Position numbers and translations under genes: made by a program. From contig JACMZG010001913.1 in NCBI GenBank assembly GCA_018340805.1, positions 40,652,796 through 40,716,795 of the forward strand: a DNA stretch of 64,000 bases, in the 5' to 3' direction. Below the pieces are notes generated by a model that saw nothing but the letters and a program-made list of their open reading frames with translations, made no database searches and was not told where the DNA came from. This DNA comes from Microvelia longipes. Taxonomy: Eukaryota; Arthropoda; Insecta; Hemiptera; Veliidae. Positions 51,173 through 62,060 of this stretch are shown here, piece by piece. The stretch's first letter is position 1; each line of letters opens with the position of its first letter.

Positions 51173-51530
51173 ATAAATATCGTCGAAGATAGACGAACTT
51201 TTCGAACATACCCCGCCGGATGTTTTGAAAATAGTTATATAAATGCCTAAGAGAGCCTTCTACCCGGCAAATCAAGAAGTAGGTATCTCAAAGCATATGA
51301 AGTGTTCAAAGAATGGTGCTTAGAGAAAAAAGTAAGGAATGTAAGTGAAAACGTTGTGTTAGCGTATTTAAAAGAACTGTCAAACACAAAATCGAGCGCC
51401 TCTGTGGTCAACTTTCTCGATGATAAGATCTTTATTATCAGTCAAAGAAAATGTAAATATAAAACATTATCAAACGTAATAAGTTTTTCAACAATGCTAG
51501 TTTTGCTAGTGTTTACTGTTCGCAGATAAA
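51173..51530 (+). pseudogene. Crypton-like tyrosine recombinase, N-terminal fragment
   Basis: The same segment as at 6091, with the start codon changed to ATA and frameshifts at other points. Blocks NVSENVVLAYLKELSNTKSS and ARAFYPAN-type sequence around the P-G-K region are recognisable. It stops at the same junction as copy 1. Non-functional. Confidence 0.6.
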
Positions 51531-51803
51531 ATATTGTGTGGAACGAGGCAGGAAAGGAAACATAACTGACTCGTATATTTGCCTTCCTCAGCTTTGCCTC
51601 ATCAGTCAAATTATACATTACCTTCCTCGGTTTCGCCTCGTCAGTCAAAATGAAAATTACCTGCCTCGGCTTTGCCTCTGCAGGTAATTTAGATAGCTCA
51701 CCCTCGCCTTCGGCTCGGGGGCTTACTTCGATACTAGTCAGTATTATTCCATTTTCCTGCCTAGTTACACAAATAACCATTCAAGCCTCTAAATGTATAT
51801 GAT

Positions 51804-52118
51804 CATAGAGATATATACTAGAGGGGGCATAGCCTATCTCATTACATTAGGAGCCCTGAAACATCATATTGGGGCTCTGTGTAACCTCATTGAAACCTCC
51901 TTTAAGAGTGAATTAAGGTTATAATAAATCAATTGTTTTCAGCTTCCCGCACATTGCTTATGTTTTGATTTGTATTTTTTCTACAATACAAGTTATTGTG
52001 ATTTTGTACTAATTATTAGATTATTAATAATTTTGATTATTTATTAATTAATTATTTTTTATAAACGAAGGTGGTCAGGTTTCTTTTTGATGTTTCAAAA
52101 TTTAACCTATAGATCCCG
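51804..52118 (-). mobile_element. hAT-like MITE family C, copy 6 (truncated)
   Basis: It starts CATAGAGATATATACTAGAG in inverse orientation and is cut by the start of the next copy at about 52119. No duplication can be defined. Confidence 0.7.
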
Positions 52119-52575
52119 TAGAGATTTATACTAGAGTGCATAGCCTATCTCAATGCATTATGAAAGGCCTAAAACCTCGTTTTTGGGCTCTCAGGGGCTC
52201 TCAGGGGCTCTGTGTAAACTTAATTTTATCTCCTTAAATAATATTTTTTAAGTTAAGTTGGTTTTATAAATTATTTTATATCTATGTTTTTAAAAAAAAC
52301 AATAAAGCATTCTTATTCTTATTCTTATTCTTATTAAAACCTCCTCTAAGAGTGAGTTAAGGTTATAATAAATCAATTATTTTTGGCTTTCCACACATTG
52401 CTTTTGTTTTTATTTGTATTTTTAACGATTTACTGTATAAGTTACTGAAATTTTGATCTGATTATTTGATTATATTTATGAGCGAGGTAGTCAGGTTACT
52501 TTTTCGATGTTTCAAAATTTAACCTATAGGGTTAAATTCTAGTAATAATTTCACTTTGATAGATCCCCTCTATTA
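52119..52575 (-). mobile_element. hAT-like MITE family C, copy 7, with nested insertion
   Basis: It begins GTAGAGATTTATACTAGAGT directly after copy 6 and holds the family's GGGCTCTCAGGGGCTC and GAGTGAGTTAAGGTTATAAT blocks. These are separated by the LINE tail at 52215-52337. Confidence 0.65.
52215..52337 (+). mobile_element. Short non-LTR retrotransposon 3' tail
   Basis: A T/A-rich piece ends ACAATAAAGCATTCTTATTC with three more CTTATT repeats. A microsatellite tail after AATAAAG is typical of CR1/Jockey-type LINE 3' ends. It sits inside MITE copy 7, with TTAAAACCTC on the right. Confidence 0.6.
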
Positions 52576-52748
52576 AATACTTTTATGCGTACAGACACCT
52601 TTTTTAATTTTTGGGATTTTTACAGGCTTTAGCGTCAAAAGGTTGATAAAAAAGTGGGTGTTACATGTTTAGCTAATGCAATGCTTACCCCTTCTTTTAG
52701 GAAGTTGTGAAGCAAAACAATTCATGGTTAAATTAATTCCAGCGCTAT

Positions 52749-53385
52749 CATAGAAATGTTAATACTAGAGAGGCCGTATTGGTTGAATTTCAAGACATCA
52801 TAAACGTAACCTGTTTACCTTTGATTAATATAATCAATAAACGGTATAAACACAATATAACTGGGCGAGAGACACCTCGAAAACTTTTTGTTACAAGCAA
52901 AATGCAATGCTTCATCTGGGAACTATTCTATTACTTAAATTCCCAAGGTGTTTCGCGCACAATTATATTGTGTCAACTATACATGATTTGCTAAACATGG
53001 TAGTATCAAATGATATATGTTTTGCTTGCCAACCATGACGGCAGTGAGAGAGGACCGCTCGTCTCTGCTAAATACTTCACATTATATTCTTCGAAATTAT
53101 AATTTAAGCCCAGAGTGAGTTAAGGTCTGTCGGCGTTCTGATGAGTTAGACGTAACGAAACAGAGTGGGACATGACATTATGTCGAGCTATCAATGATGA
53201 CGAATGTCAAATGATGGAACAGTTCCCAGAGGTAGCATTGCATTTTGCTTGTTACATTTCCTAGGTGTCTCTCGCACAATTATATTGTTTCAACTATTTA
53301 TTTTTTGCTAATTCAGTAGCATCAAACAATATGGGTATAAACACTACCGTAACTTAAATAATTGAACGTATATAATATAACACTA
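52749..53385 (+). mobile_element. Family C remnant with nested palindromic element
   Basis: CATAGAAATGTTAATACTAG starts a family C piece that stops near 52860. From there an inverted-repeat unit begins (CACAATATAACTGGGCGAG, AGACACCT, AAGCAAAATGCAATGC). It ends in the inverse at 53228-53292 (GCATTGCATTTTGCTTGTTA, GGTGTCTCTCGCAC). GTAGTATCAAATGATA at 53010 also occurs at 7783. Confidence 0.6.
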
Positions 53386-53387
53386 AA

Positions 53388-53524
53388 CAAATAGTTATTT
53401 ATGCCATAAGGCTGAGAAGTGTATCTTTATGTAACGGCAATCAGATTTACCGACGAGCGAAGCGAGTCGGGAAAAATTGCCAAGACATAAAGACATTCTC
53501 AGCCGGATGGCATACACTATTTTT
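53388..53524. mobile_element. Hairpin element with mirror motif at its tip
   Basis: Two imperfect inverse arms of about 55 bases (AAATAGTTATTTATGCCAT / ATGGCATACACTATTTTT, AGGCTGAGAA / TTCTCAGCC, TTTATGT / ACATAAA) meet at CGACGAGCGAAGCGAGTCG. The whole unit is a compact foldback. Confidence 0.65.
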
Positions 53525-53667
53525 TTGAGGTAGCACTCATTAAATAAACTGCGCTATATACTTAATTGAAAAAAAAACAAACGTCCAATTTTTTTTTTTT
53601 TTTTTAAATATTCTTTATTTTTTAAAATTACATATTTTAAAATAATTGATGAATTCATTATAAAGTA

Positions 53668-53709
53668 CCTCTCGCATGAGGTCTTGAAAAAGACCTGCGC
53701 CGCGAGAGG
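53668..53709 (-). other. Conserved-looking hairpin in the LINE 3' UTR
   Basis: The outer stem CCTCTCGC/GCGAGAGG (53668-53675 with 53702-53709) encloses the inner stem AGGTCTT/AAGACCT (53679-53685 with 53690-53696). It is G+C-rich in an A+T-rich tail and may be the recognition structure for reverse transcription. Confidence 0.5.
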
Positions 53710-54032
53710 GAAATCTACGCAACTTTTCTCTCTATATTCTCTTCTTTATAAGAATATTATTTTATTTTTTATTGGTAATTTATAGAATAAATAGAAATAG
53801 ATAGAAATAGATAGAAATAAAAATAAAAATTCTAATTATTCTAATAATTTTATGATTTTTAAACAGGTTAGTGATAAGATTCAGGTAATTATTATTAGGT
53901 TAGTAGGTTATTAGGTTATTAGTTGTTAGTATTATTTACATTTATGTGGTTAGTTAGGTTAGTATGTTTGTTAGTTATAGTCATTATTTTTAGCTTTTTG
54001 ATTTCTTTGTGAAGAATTTTTGGCTTTTATTT

Positions 54033-54576
54033 TTAATTAGTGTTTTTGTCTAGGTCGTTTAGTAAGTGCTGTTTGACTGTCTGTTTAAAAGTTTCTATTT
54101 TACTAATTTGTTTAATTTCTGTAGATAAGTTGTTGTGAAGTAGAGCAGCTTGGTACATCCAGTGTCTTTGTCCTGCAGAGGTTTTCCTGTATGGTAGTCC
54201 GTAGAGTCTTTGAGTCTCAGTCCTTGTAGTTCTTCCGTGACTCACTGTAAGTAGTGTATGTTTGCCAGTCTTAATTCTGTTCAAGCAAGTATAGTCAAAT
54301 AGTTATTGAATCGGGGAGTATGTTAAGTTTTCTGTAGAGTGGAATACTATGTTCTGTCATATTTTTCTTCAGTAACGTCTTTATTAAAAGTTTTTGTGTA
54401 ATGAAGACCTGGGTTTTAACTGTTTGAGAGGCTGCTCCCCATGCTAAAATACCATATTGTAATATAGATTCAACTAATCCATAGTACACAGCTTTCATTT
54501 GATTTATAGTACAGAAGTCCCTTAGCTTTCTAAATATGTAAACAATTTGTCGAAGTCTAGTTGTTAGTATAGTCAA
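54033..54576 (-). pseudogene. LINE C-terminal region, two frames
   Basis: Frames 54576-54295 and 54284-54033 continue the reverse transcriptase frame downstream. They hold INQMKAVYYGLVESILQYGI followed by WG, the thumb region, and the terminal block YGLPYRKTSAGQRHWMYQAA. A frameshift lies between them near 54290. Confidence 0.75.
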
Positions 54577-54614
54577 GTGAGGTTTCCAGTTTAAATGTTG
54601 GTCTATAGTAATAC

Positions 54615-55352
54615 CTAAATATTTGGCAGTTTTAGCTTTTCTATTTCAGGGCATGTACACGTTGTATTACTTCTTGAAGAAGCTCTACATTGTAGGGAAT
54701 GGATTTTTAATGTTTCGATGTGAGGTTGTCCAGTCGAATACAGTGAGAATGTTAGAAAAATGGTTTTGTTAGGACTTAAGGTAAGTTCGTTATCGTCTAG
54801 CCAAGTCTTAATGTCGGTGAGGCTGTTTTCTATTACTTGTCTAGTGTCCGTAAATGAGTTTGTCGATGCTAGTACTAGTGCGTCATCTGCAAAGCATATT
54901 ATTTTTACATTTTGACAGGCGTCAAATAAGTCATTTACGTGGATAAGGAAAAGATATGGTCCGAGACATGTTCCTTGAGGAATAGAATATTCAGAGGTAA
55001 AGCTGTTCCCTATTTTGCCATTGATTTTAGTTCTGTATATTCTATCCTGCAAGTAACTCTGGAACCACTTCAACATGTTCCCTTCGATTCCTATACTTTT
55101 TAATTTTTCCAGTAAAAGTCTGTGTTGTACCGTATCGAAAGCTTTCTCTAAATCAATTTGTACAGCTATAGGTTTGTGTCCTTTGTCTAGTTGATCTGTC
55201 ACAAAGTTAATCATTTCAGTGATAGCGTCCTGTGTGCTTCTGCCTTGTCTGAATCCGTATTGGTAGTCTGATAGTATTTTGTTCTCCTCTAAGTAGATAG
55301 TCAAGTATTTTTTAATAATTTTTTCTAGTATTTTTGATATATTGGATAACAT
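54615..55352 (-). pseudogene. LINE reverse transcriptase domain
   Basis: The frame has all core reverse transcriptase motifs: YGFRQGRST (32-40), IDLEKAFD with catalytic Asp (66-73), PQGTCLGPYLFL (125-136) and FADD (154-157). The finger region YRPIAMLSNISK begins in frame just before the first Met, so the true frame extends upstream across a 1-base shift near 55365. The last ~40 residues are out of the family pattern, indicating another shift near 54660. Clade is best described as Jockey/CR1/I-like. Confidence 0.88.
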
Positions 55353-55354
55353 AG

Positions 55355-55819
55355 CTATTGGTCTGTAGTTCGATGTTCATTTCGTTCTCCTTTTTTAAAA
55401 ATTGGGTTTAGTACAGCTATTTTGAGGCAATCAGGAAAAATGCCCTTTTGACAACTTTGGGTGCTTATGTAGTGAAGTGGTTTAAGTAAATGTTCACTGT
55501 TGTCTTTTAAAGTCCGTATAGTTATTCCATCAAGTCCTGGTCCTGAACCCCCCCTCAGATCGTTTATTGCTTTCCTAACATCGTCTTCTTGTATTTCAAT
55601 GTCTGTAAATTTGTATTTTATATCGTTAATGTCGTTTGTTTTAGTTATATTTGTGTTCTTTTTTATTTTATCAGGATATTTTTCACCTACCTGAGAGTAA
55701 TACTTACCAAAAATGTTGGCAGCTTTCTCAGGTTCGGCAATAGCGTCTATATCGATATTATTTTCTACATCTCTTACACTGCTGATGTTATCATTGCTTA
55801 TAGGTTTTTTATGAGTCAT
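55355..55819 (-). pseudogene. LINE region upstream of the reverse transcriptase
   Basis: The frame holds AANIFGKYYSQVGEKYPDKI, DDVRKAINDLRGGSGPGLDG, ITIRTLKD, PLHYI and FPDCLKIAVLNPIFKKG. This is the linker and first fingers motif of non-LTR reverse transcriptases (xxKxxGxDGI...P..WK.A...P+.K+G). It runs into the next frame after a 1-base indel. Confidence 0.8.
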
Positions 55820-55980
55820 GTCGTTTATTACTTTCCAAACCCCAGTTATTTTGTTTTCAGTTCTCTCTATTTTCTTTGAGTAATATTCGTTTTTAGTTTT
55901 CTTTACAATTTTATCTAGTTGTTTTTTGTATTTATAATAGCTCTATTTAAGCTCTTGATTAAAAGGTTGTTTATTTAATT

Positions 55981-56036
55981 AATTAGATTAGATTAGATAG
56001 AATTTAATTAGATAGAATTAGATTGTTTATTTAATT
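55981..56036. repeat. ATTAGATAGAATTT-type tandem repeat
   Basis: Units AATTAGATTAGATTAGATAG and AATTTAATTAGATAGAATTA recur next to the truncated 5' end of the LINE. Confidence 0.65.
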
Positions 56037-56444
56037 AACTCCATATTATCGTCGTCATTGAATTCATCCATAGCTTCACACTTTTACTCAAAAATGTAAA
56101 AGCTTTACAACTAAACACACGAAAATTGTCAATTAGAACACCTTTTAAAAACGAAAAAAAAAAAATAGTCTACGAACAAAAACAGAAACAAAATGAACGT
56201 TTTTAAAGAAACCTCATGAAGGTTTTACACAGATTGTTTTTTTGAACACGCTACATCACAGTAATGGCGGCAAAATATGACTTACTTTTTCGTCCTAGGA
56301 ATTTTTTGTACATTCATTATTGTCCTCGGAAGTGAAAAGTACTAAATAACCTCCTATAACAATAATGATTGGCTTCTCATCCTAAAAACGGTCCAATAAA
56401 GTGCTCAATTACGTACTCCCTCAAAAAAATAATTTATATTGTTT
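56037..56444. other. Non-coding stretch
   Basis: No supported gene or repeat. Confidence 0.4.
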
Positions 56445-56572
56445 TTTATTATAACCTCAAAAAACTCTGGTGAATGTTACACAGAGCCCTTGAGACCTCA
56501 AAATGATGTTTTAAGCCTTTTAATAGAGATAGAAGATAGCCTTCTGTAATATATCCCCATAAGCTCTAGTTT
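56445..56572 (+). mobile_element. hAT-like MITE family C, 3' half
   Basis: ATTATAACCTCAAAAAACTC, GTTACACAGAGCCCTTGAGA and ATATATCCCCATA follow the second half of family C, diverged and without the left end. Confidence 0.55.
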
Positions 56573-56863
56573 AAAAGGGCTTTAATCCAAAATAACAGCG
56601 CGCAGTGTGGCGGCCTATGTTTCTAATAAAAATGTTCACGCTCTTTGGTTATAAAAAATAAAAAAGCATACATCTATATTTTGCTTGTTTGAAATAAAAC
56701 TGAATGAAGCTAACCTTTAAGGTGAACATGATGTCTCCGCTGCTGATCGATATCATGATTGATAACAGTTATCTGAGGAGATGCGCTGTAACGAGGTGGA
56801 TATACGTCGTTTATTATCGTCTCTTTCTTTCCCTAAAACACCAAAGATCAAAATTTAGTATGT

Positions 56864-57800
56864 TCGATTTCCAGAGAAGAGATAGTCAAGTTCGATTCCA
56901 AGGAAAGGGGTTAATAATAGAAATGTAAAGGAAATCAAGTTTAAAAAATCGGGTACGGGGTACCTCGTAACTTTTCCTCATCACATCGGATTCGCTACGC
57001 TCATTCTCCCTACTTCCCACTCGCTTCTCTTGTTCTCAGAATATACAATCCGGCACATTTATACTGTAACACATCTTTAGTATACTTTACTATACAGATG
57101 TATAGTAAATACATCTGTTTCATTCTCAGCGGTCACCCATACAGCACTGACCACCCTCAATGCTGCTTAACTTATATGATCCAACAAAAATCATAGATAT
57201 ACTTGTCATATTAAAACGAAAATTGGTGTTCTTATCTATTACGTATAAAGGTATACGTTTGTACCTATTTTTAAATAAATTAGGTTATTTTCTGATTTGT
57301 CACGATTTTTGAAAAAAATCTACTAATGCTGATAATGAGATGAAACTTGACACAAATTAAAGAAAGTCTTATACATGGCTTCATGCGTGCTAGATTTCAA
57401 TCTGATCGCATCATTTTTCCACGACAGATCATTTTTATAGACAGATAGCTTTGTAAAGACCATTCTGTAGACCTTAAAACAGAAAATTCTGGTGACATTC
57501 CGGTTTCAGATTTTTTCGCAAAACACAATACTCTTCTAATATACCTACAGTGTAAATGAGGATAAGTAAAAATAATAAGTCAGGAATAAATCCTAGAATG
57601 GGAATTGATAGCAGAAATGTAATGGAACTCGAAGTCAACATTGAATAAGACGAGTTCGATTCCTAGAGAGGGGATTGATTACAGACAGGTAAAGGTGATT
57701 GAGATTAAAATTAAATAAGTCAGGTTCAATGGCTAGAATGTGGATTGATAATAGGAATGTAAAGGAAATAAAGATCGAGATTTAACTTGTTTAATATAAT
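56864..57800 (+). repeat. ~65-bp minisatellite split by repeat B
   Basis: Units of the form GTTCGATTCC.AGA.GGGGAT followed by TGATAATAGAAATGTAAAGG and AAAT.AAGAT.AA occur at 56864-56942 and again three times at 57575-57790. Repeat B lies between them. It therefore inserted into, or replaced part of, an older tandem array. Confidence 0.7.
56943..57570 (+). repeat. Interspersed repeat family B, near-complete copy
   Basis: It begins AAAATCGGGTACGGGGTACC and ends AATATACCTACAGTGTAAAT plus GAGG. Both ends match the 27425 copy. It lacks some internal blocks, so it is ~630 bp. Confidence 0.75.
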
Positions 57801-58160
57801 TTGTAATTTCGTTGTATAATTTGGATACCAAAAAGTAAAAAGGTGATAAGTCGAAAAATGCCGATTTTGAGTTATTACTATTGCTGGAATCAGCAAAAGA
57901 AGCTCTATCGATTGGTGTAACGAATGTTAGTTTACGATAATTAGTTTTTTAATTATTAACTTAATACAAAGGAGTTATCTTACATTTCGGACAGAAACAT
58001 TTAGTATAAAGGGTATAAGTTAAGTTATCCCATATGGATTTCAATAAGTTGTGAAAATTATAAATACAAAAGACATAAGTCGAGTTATACCCTTTTGCAA
58101 AAGTATGCATTTGGGTTTCTGAGTATAAAGGGGATAAGTCAACTTATCGTCTTTTTGTTA

Positions 58161-58187
58161 GGGTTTCGAAGATAATCTTCGAAACCC
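58161..58187. repeat. 27-bp palindrome
   Basis: GGGTTTCGAAGAT, one central base, then the exact inverse. It lies in the left subterminal part of the large element. Confidence 0.85.
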
Positions 58188-58329
58188 TTATACTTTCTGT
58201 CGAGCGTCAGTCTGTCCGATTTCTCATCTTAGGAACTACAATAGCTAGGAAGTTGAAATTTGGTATACATATGTAACTATTTTATTCAACAACAGGAAAA
58301 ATATAGCCAACTATCTCACACGCGCATCT

Positions 58330-58770
58330 GTCGATTTATAAGCGAATGCGCACATTCGCCAAAAAAAAATATTTTTTTGAAAAATCATGTGGGGTATCAA
58401 ATTGTAGGTATCGATGGGTAGTACACAAATATGCATCGCTTTTTCAAAATGGCGGCTATTACACCCGCCAAAAATATCGAACACCACCAAAAAATGCTTG
58501 TCCCCCCCCCCTTTTAAGGCATAAGGAGAAGCCTTAAAAATATGGGAAAAACAGCCAATAAAAGCCCTTCACGGGCCATAGAAATTCTTCGGAAAAAAAG
58601 TTTCAAAAGTTAATTTTAGCAATTACAAAATCGCACATACGCGCACGCGCCAAAAAAAAAATATTTTTTTGAAAAATTATGTGTGGTATCAAATTGTAGG
58701 TATCGATGGGTAGAACACAAATATGCCTCGCTTTTTTAAAATGGCGGCTATTACTCAAAATGTCTTTACT
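58330..58770 (+). repeat. Left subterminal repeat units (2)
   Basis: Each unit has a CGCGCCAAAAAAAA-like start, TTTTTTTGAAAAAT, GGTATCAAATTGTAGGTATC, GATGGGTAG.ACACAAATAT and AAAATGGCGGCTATTAC. A C10 run lies between them at 58502-58511. Both are inverted at 61320-62060. Confidence 0.8.
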
Positions 58771-58799
58771 CTATGCTATAAAATTAGGAACTGATACAC

Positions 58800-61240
58800 A
58801 TATACAAAAAGGCGAGCGAAGTGAGCCCATGAATTTTATGCCTTGTTCTTAATGTTTCTCTTAATGTAAAATTTGGCAAACAAGCACAAAGTGGCAAGCG
58901 AAGCGAGCCCTAGTAATTATGGTTATTTTAATTATATACTCTTAAAAAAGTACTGATATCCAAAGACATATAGGCAAGCGAAGCGAGCCCTGTATTCTAT
59001 TTTATGTTTTAAATTTTTCTATATATTTAGGCATCGACAAACAAACATATATGGGCGAGCGAGCGAGCCTTAGATTGTTATGTAAAAGTTTGATTCTATA
59101 GTTTAAAATTGGCTAGTACCAAACAAGCACATAAAGGCGAGCGAAGCGAGCTCTAGTATCGTATGGTTATTTTCATTTAATACTCTTAAGAAAGCACTGA
59201 TATGCAAACACATAAAGGCGAGCAAAGCGAGCTTTTGAATCTTATTTTATGTTGTAATTTTTTTTTCTAAATTTAGCTATCGACAAACAAACTTATATAA
59301 GCGAGTGAAGCGAGCCCAAGAATGTTATGTAAAAGTTTGATTTTATAGTTTAAACTTGGCTAGTACCAAACAAGAACGTAAAGGCGAGCGAAGCAAGCCC
59401 TAGAATATTATGCCTTGTTTTAAATGTTCCTCTTAAAATAGTTATTGACAACCAAGCACATAATGGCGATTGAAGCGAGCCTTTAAATCTTATTCTATGT
59501 TTTAAATTTTCTCAAAAATTAGGTATCGACAAACAAATATATACATAGGTGAGCAAAGCGAGCCCTAGAATGTTATGTAAAAGTTTGATTCTATAGTTTA
59601 AAATTGGCTAGTACCAAACAAGCACCTAAAAGGCGAGCGAAGCTAGCCCTAGAATATTATGTTATGACTCTATGCCTATAAAATGAGGTTCTGATAAACA
59701 TAGACAAAAAGGCGAGCGAAGCGAGCCCATGATTTTATGCCTTGTTTTAAATGTTCCTCTCAAAGTAGATATTGACAACCAAGCACTTAATGGCGAGCGA
59801 AGCGCGCACTAGATTTTTATAAAAAAATTTGATTCTGTAGATTAAAATTGGCTAGTACCAAACAAGCACATAAAGGTGAGCGAAGCGAGCCCTTAAATCT
59901 TATTTTATGTTTTAATTTTTTTTTCTAAATTTGGGTATCGACAAACACACTTATATAAGCAAGCGAAGCGAGCCCTAGAATGTTATATAAAAGTTTAATT
60001 CTATAGTTTAAATTGGCTAGTACTAAACAAGCACATAAAGGCGAGCAAAGCGAGCCCTAAAATATTATGTTATGTCTTTAGTCTATGCTATAAAATTAGG
60101 TTCTGATAAACATATACAAAGGCGAGCAAAGCGAGCCCATGATTTTTCATGCCTTGTTTTAAAAATGTTTCTCATAAAGTAGATATTGACAACAGCACAT
60201 AAAGGCGAGCGAAGCAAGCCCTAGTATTGTATGGTTATTTTTATTTTATACTCTTAAGAAGGTATGATAAACATGCACAAGATGGCGGCGTATTCGCGAG
60301 CCATGATATCCATGCCTTGTTTTAAATGTTACTCCTAAAAAAGATATTGACAAACAGTTGATTTTTTAGATTATTAAAATTAGCTAGTACCAAACAAGCA
60401 CATAAAGGCGAGCGAAAGCGGAGCCTAGTAAAATAGTTATTATTTATAATCTATATAAATTATAGAACAGAAAGCACTGAATATGCAAAAACACATAAAG
60501 GCGAGCGAAGCGAGCCCTTTGAATCTTTTTTTATGTTTTAATTTGTTTTCTAAATTTAGGTATTGACAAACAAACTTATATCAGCGAGCCTTAGAACGTT
60601 ATGAAAAAGTTTGATTTAAAATTGGCTAGTACCAAACAAGCACCTAAAGGCGAGCGTAGGGAGCCCTAGAATATTAATTATGTCTTTACTCTATGCTATA
60701 AAAAATAAGGTTTTGATAAAACATAGACAAAAAAGGCGAGCAAAGCGAGCCTTTAATTTTATGCCTTGTTTTAAATGTAGTCCTTGTCCTCTTAAAGTAG
60801 ATATTGACAACCAAGCACATAAATCGTATTCTTATTATTTAAATTTTATTCTTTGCTTTAAATTTTCTCAAAAATTAGGTATCGACAAACAAAGCGAGCC
60901 CTAAAATATTATGTTATGTCTTTAGCTCTATGCTATAAAATTAGGTTCTGATAAACATATACAAAAAGGCGAGCAAAGCGAGCCCATGATTTTCATGCCT
61001 TGTTTAAAATGTTTCTCATAAAGTAGATATTGACAAACAAGCACATAAAGGCGAGCGAAGCAAGCCCTAGTATTGGTAATGGTTATTTTTTTATTTTATA
61101 CTCTTAAGAAGGTACTGATAAACGTACACAAAAAGGCGAGCGAAGCGAGCCCATGATTTTTATGCCTTGTTTAAAATGTTTCTCTTAAAGTAGATATTGA
61201 CAAACAAGCAGATAAAGACGACCGAAGCGAGCCCTAGTAT
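58800..61240 (+). repeat. Tandem array with GGCGAGCGAAGCGAGCCC motif
   Basis: About 29 recognisable copies of the 18-base motif occur over ~2.4 kb, on average every ~83 bases (for example 58811, 58893, 59136, 59383, 59711, 60040, 60500, 60968, 61135). The spacers between motifs are not uniform. About five types recur: CTATGCTATAAAATTAGG..., ATGCCTTGTTTTAAATG..., TATGGTTATTTTTATTTTAT..., CTTATTTTATGTTTTAA... and ATTGGCTAGTACCAAACAAG... Together they make an irregular higher-order repeat of about 400 bases. All motifs have the same orientation. The core is mirror-symmetric, not palindromic. Confidence 0.88.
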
Positions 61241-61319
61241 TGTATGGTTATTTTTATTTTATACTAAATATTTATTTAATATTTTTAGTGCTGGATCATT
61301 ATACGTTAGTTGAAAGAGG

Positions 61320-62060
61320 GGGGGGGTCACAAACAATTTTTGTGGTGTCTGATATTTTGACGAGTGTTAGGGTCACCAATTTTTAAAATTAAATCGATGC
61401 ATATTTGTGTTCTACTTATCAATAACTACGATTTGATACCCCACACGATTTTTTCAAAAAATATTTATTTTTGCGCGTGCGCTTTAGTGAAATTTTATAT
61501 TGTTAAAATTAACTTTTGAAACATTTTATCTGGAGAATTCCAATCGCTCCTATTGAGCATTTATTTAATATGTTTGGGGCTGCATATTAAGAGTTAGTTA
61601 GGAGGGACAACAATGTTTTGTGGTTCTTGAAATTTTTGGCGGGTGTAAGGGTCGCCATTTTGAAAAGCCGGTGCATATTCGTGTTCTACCCATCAATACC
61701 TACGATTTGATATCCCACACGATTTTTTCAAAAAAATATTTATTTTTTGCGCGTGCGCGTTAGTGAAATTTTATATACTAAAATTAACTTTTGAACATTT
61801 TTATCGGGAGAATTTCCATAAGCAAAGCTATTAATTAAGCATTTTTAATAGGTTTAGGGCTGCTTATTATGTTTAGTTAAGGGGGGGGGTTCCTACAATT
61901 GTTTGGTGAATTTTGATATTTTTAACGGTTTTAAGGTTGCCATTTTGAAAAATAATGCATGTTTGTGTTCTACTCACCAATACCTACAATTTGATACCCT
62001 ACACGAATTTTTGAAAAAAAAACATTTTTGCGCGTGCGCATTAGCGCAATTTTGAAAATA
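61320..62060 (-). repeat. Right subterminal repeat units (3, inverted)
   Basis: Three ~290-bp units carry G-run, GTGGT, TGTGTTCTAC, CCTACGATTTGATA.CCCACA, CGATTTTTTCAAAAAA and TTTGCGCGTGCGC. They are the inverse of the left units, so the interior is symmetric about the tandem array. Confidence 0.8.

Larger units (their letters stand above)
50438..51778 (+). mobile_element. Repeat family D, copy 2, interrupted by a MITE
   Basis: Collinear with 5697-6658. It contains a 333-bp family C MITE at 50481-50813 that duplicated TGCCTAGG. Removing that insertion restores the uninterrupted arrangement seen in copy 1. Confidence 0.75.
53588..55990 (-). mobile_element. Truncated non-LTR retrotransposon (Jockey/CR1-like)
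   Basis: Read on the - strand from about 55985, broken frames hold a segment before the reverse transcriptase (NEYYSKKIERTENKITGVWK), the reverse transcriptase itself, a C-terminal region (LVESILQYGILAWGA) and a last block (LPYRKTSAGQRHWMYQAALL). A 3' UTR with a two-part hairpin and a terminal A run (T run at 53589-53606) follow. At least three frameshifts and one in-frame stop (near 55948) show that it is inactive. The endonuclease region is missing at the 5' end, a usual 5' truncation. Confidence 0.88.

Noticed and set aside
56893..57668. GTTCGATTCC, a tRNA B-box-like sequence
   Set aside because: It is part of a tandem minisatellite, has no A box at the right distance and no acceptor stem.
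58800..61240. CRISPR-like array of short repeats with spacers
   Set aside because: The spacers are themselves repeated, the setting is an animal genome, and no cas genes exist. It is a satellite array.
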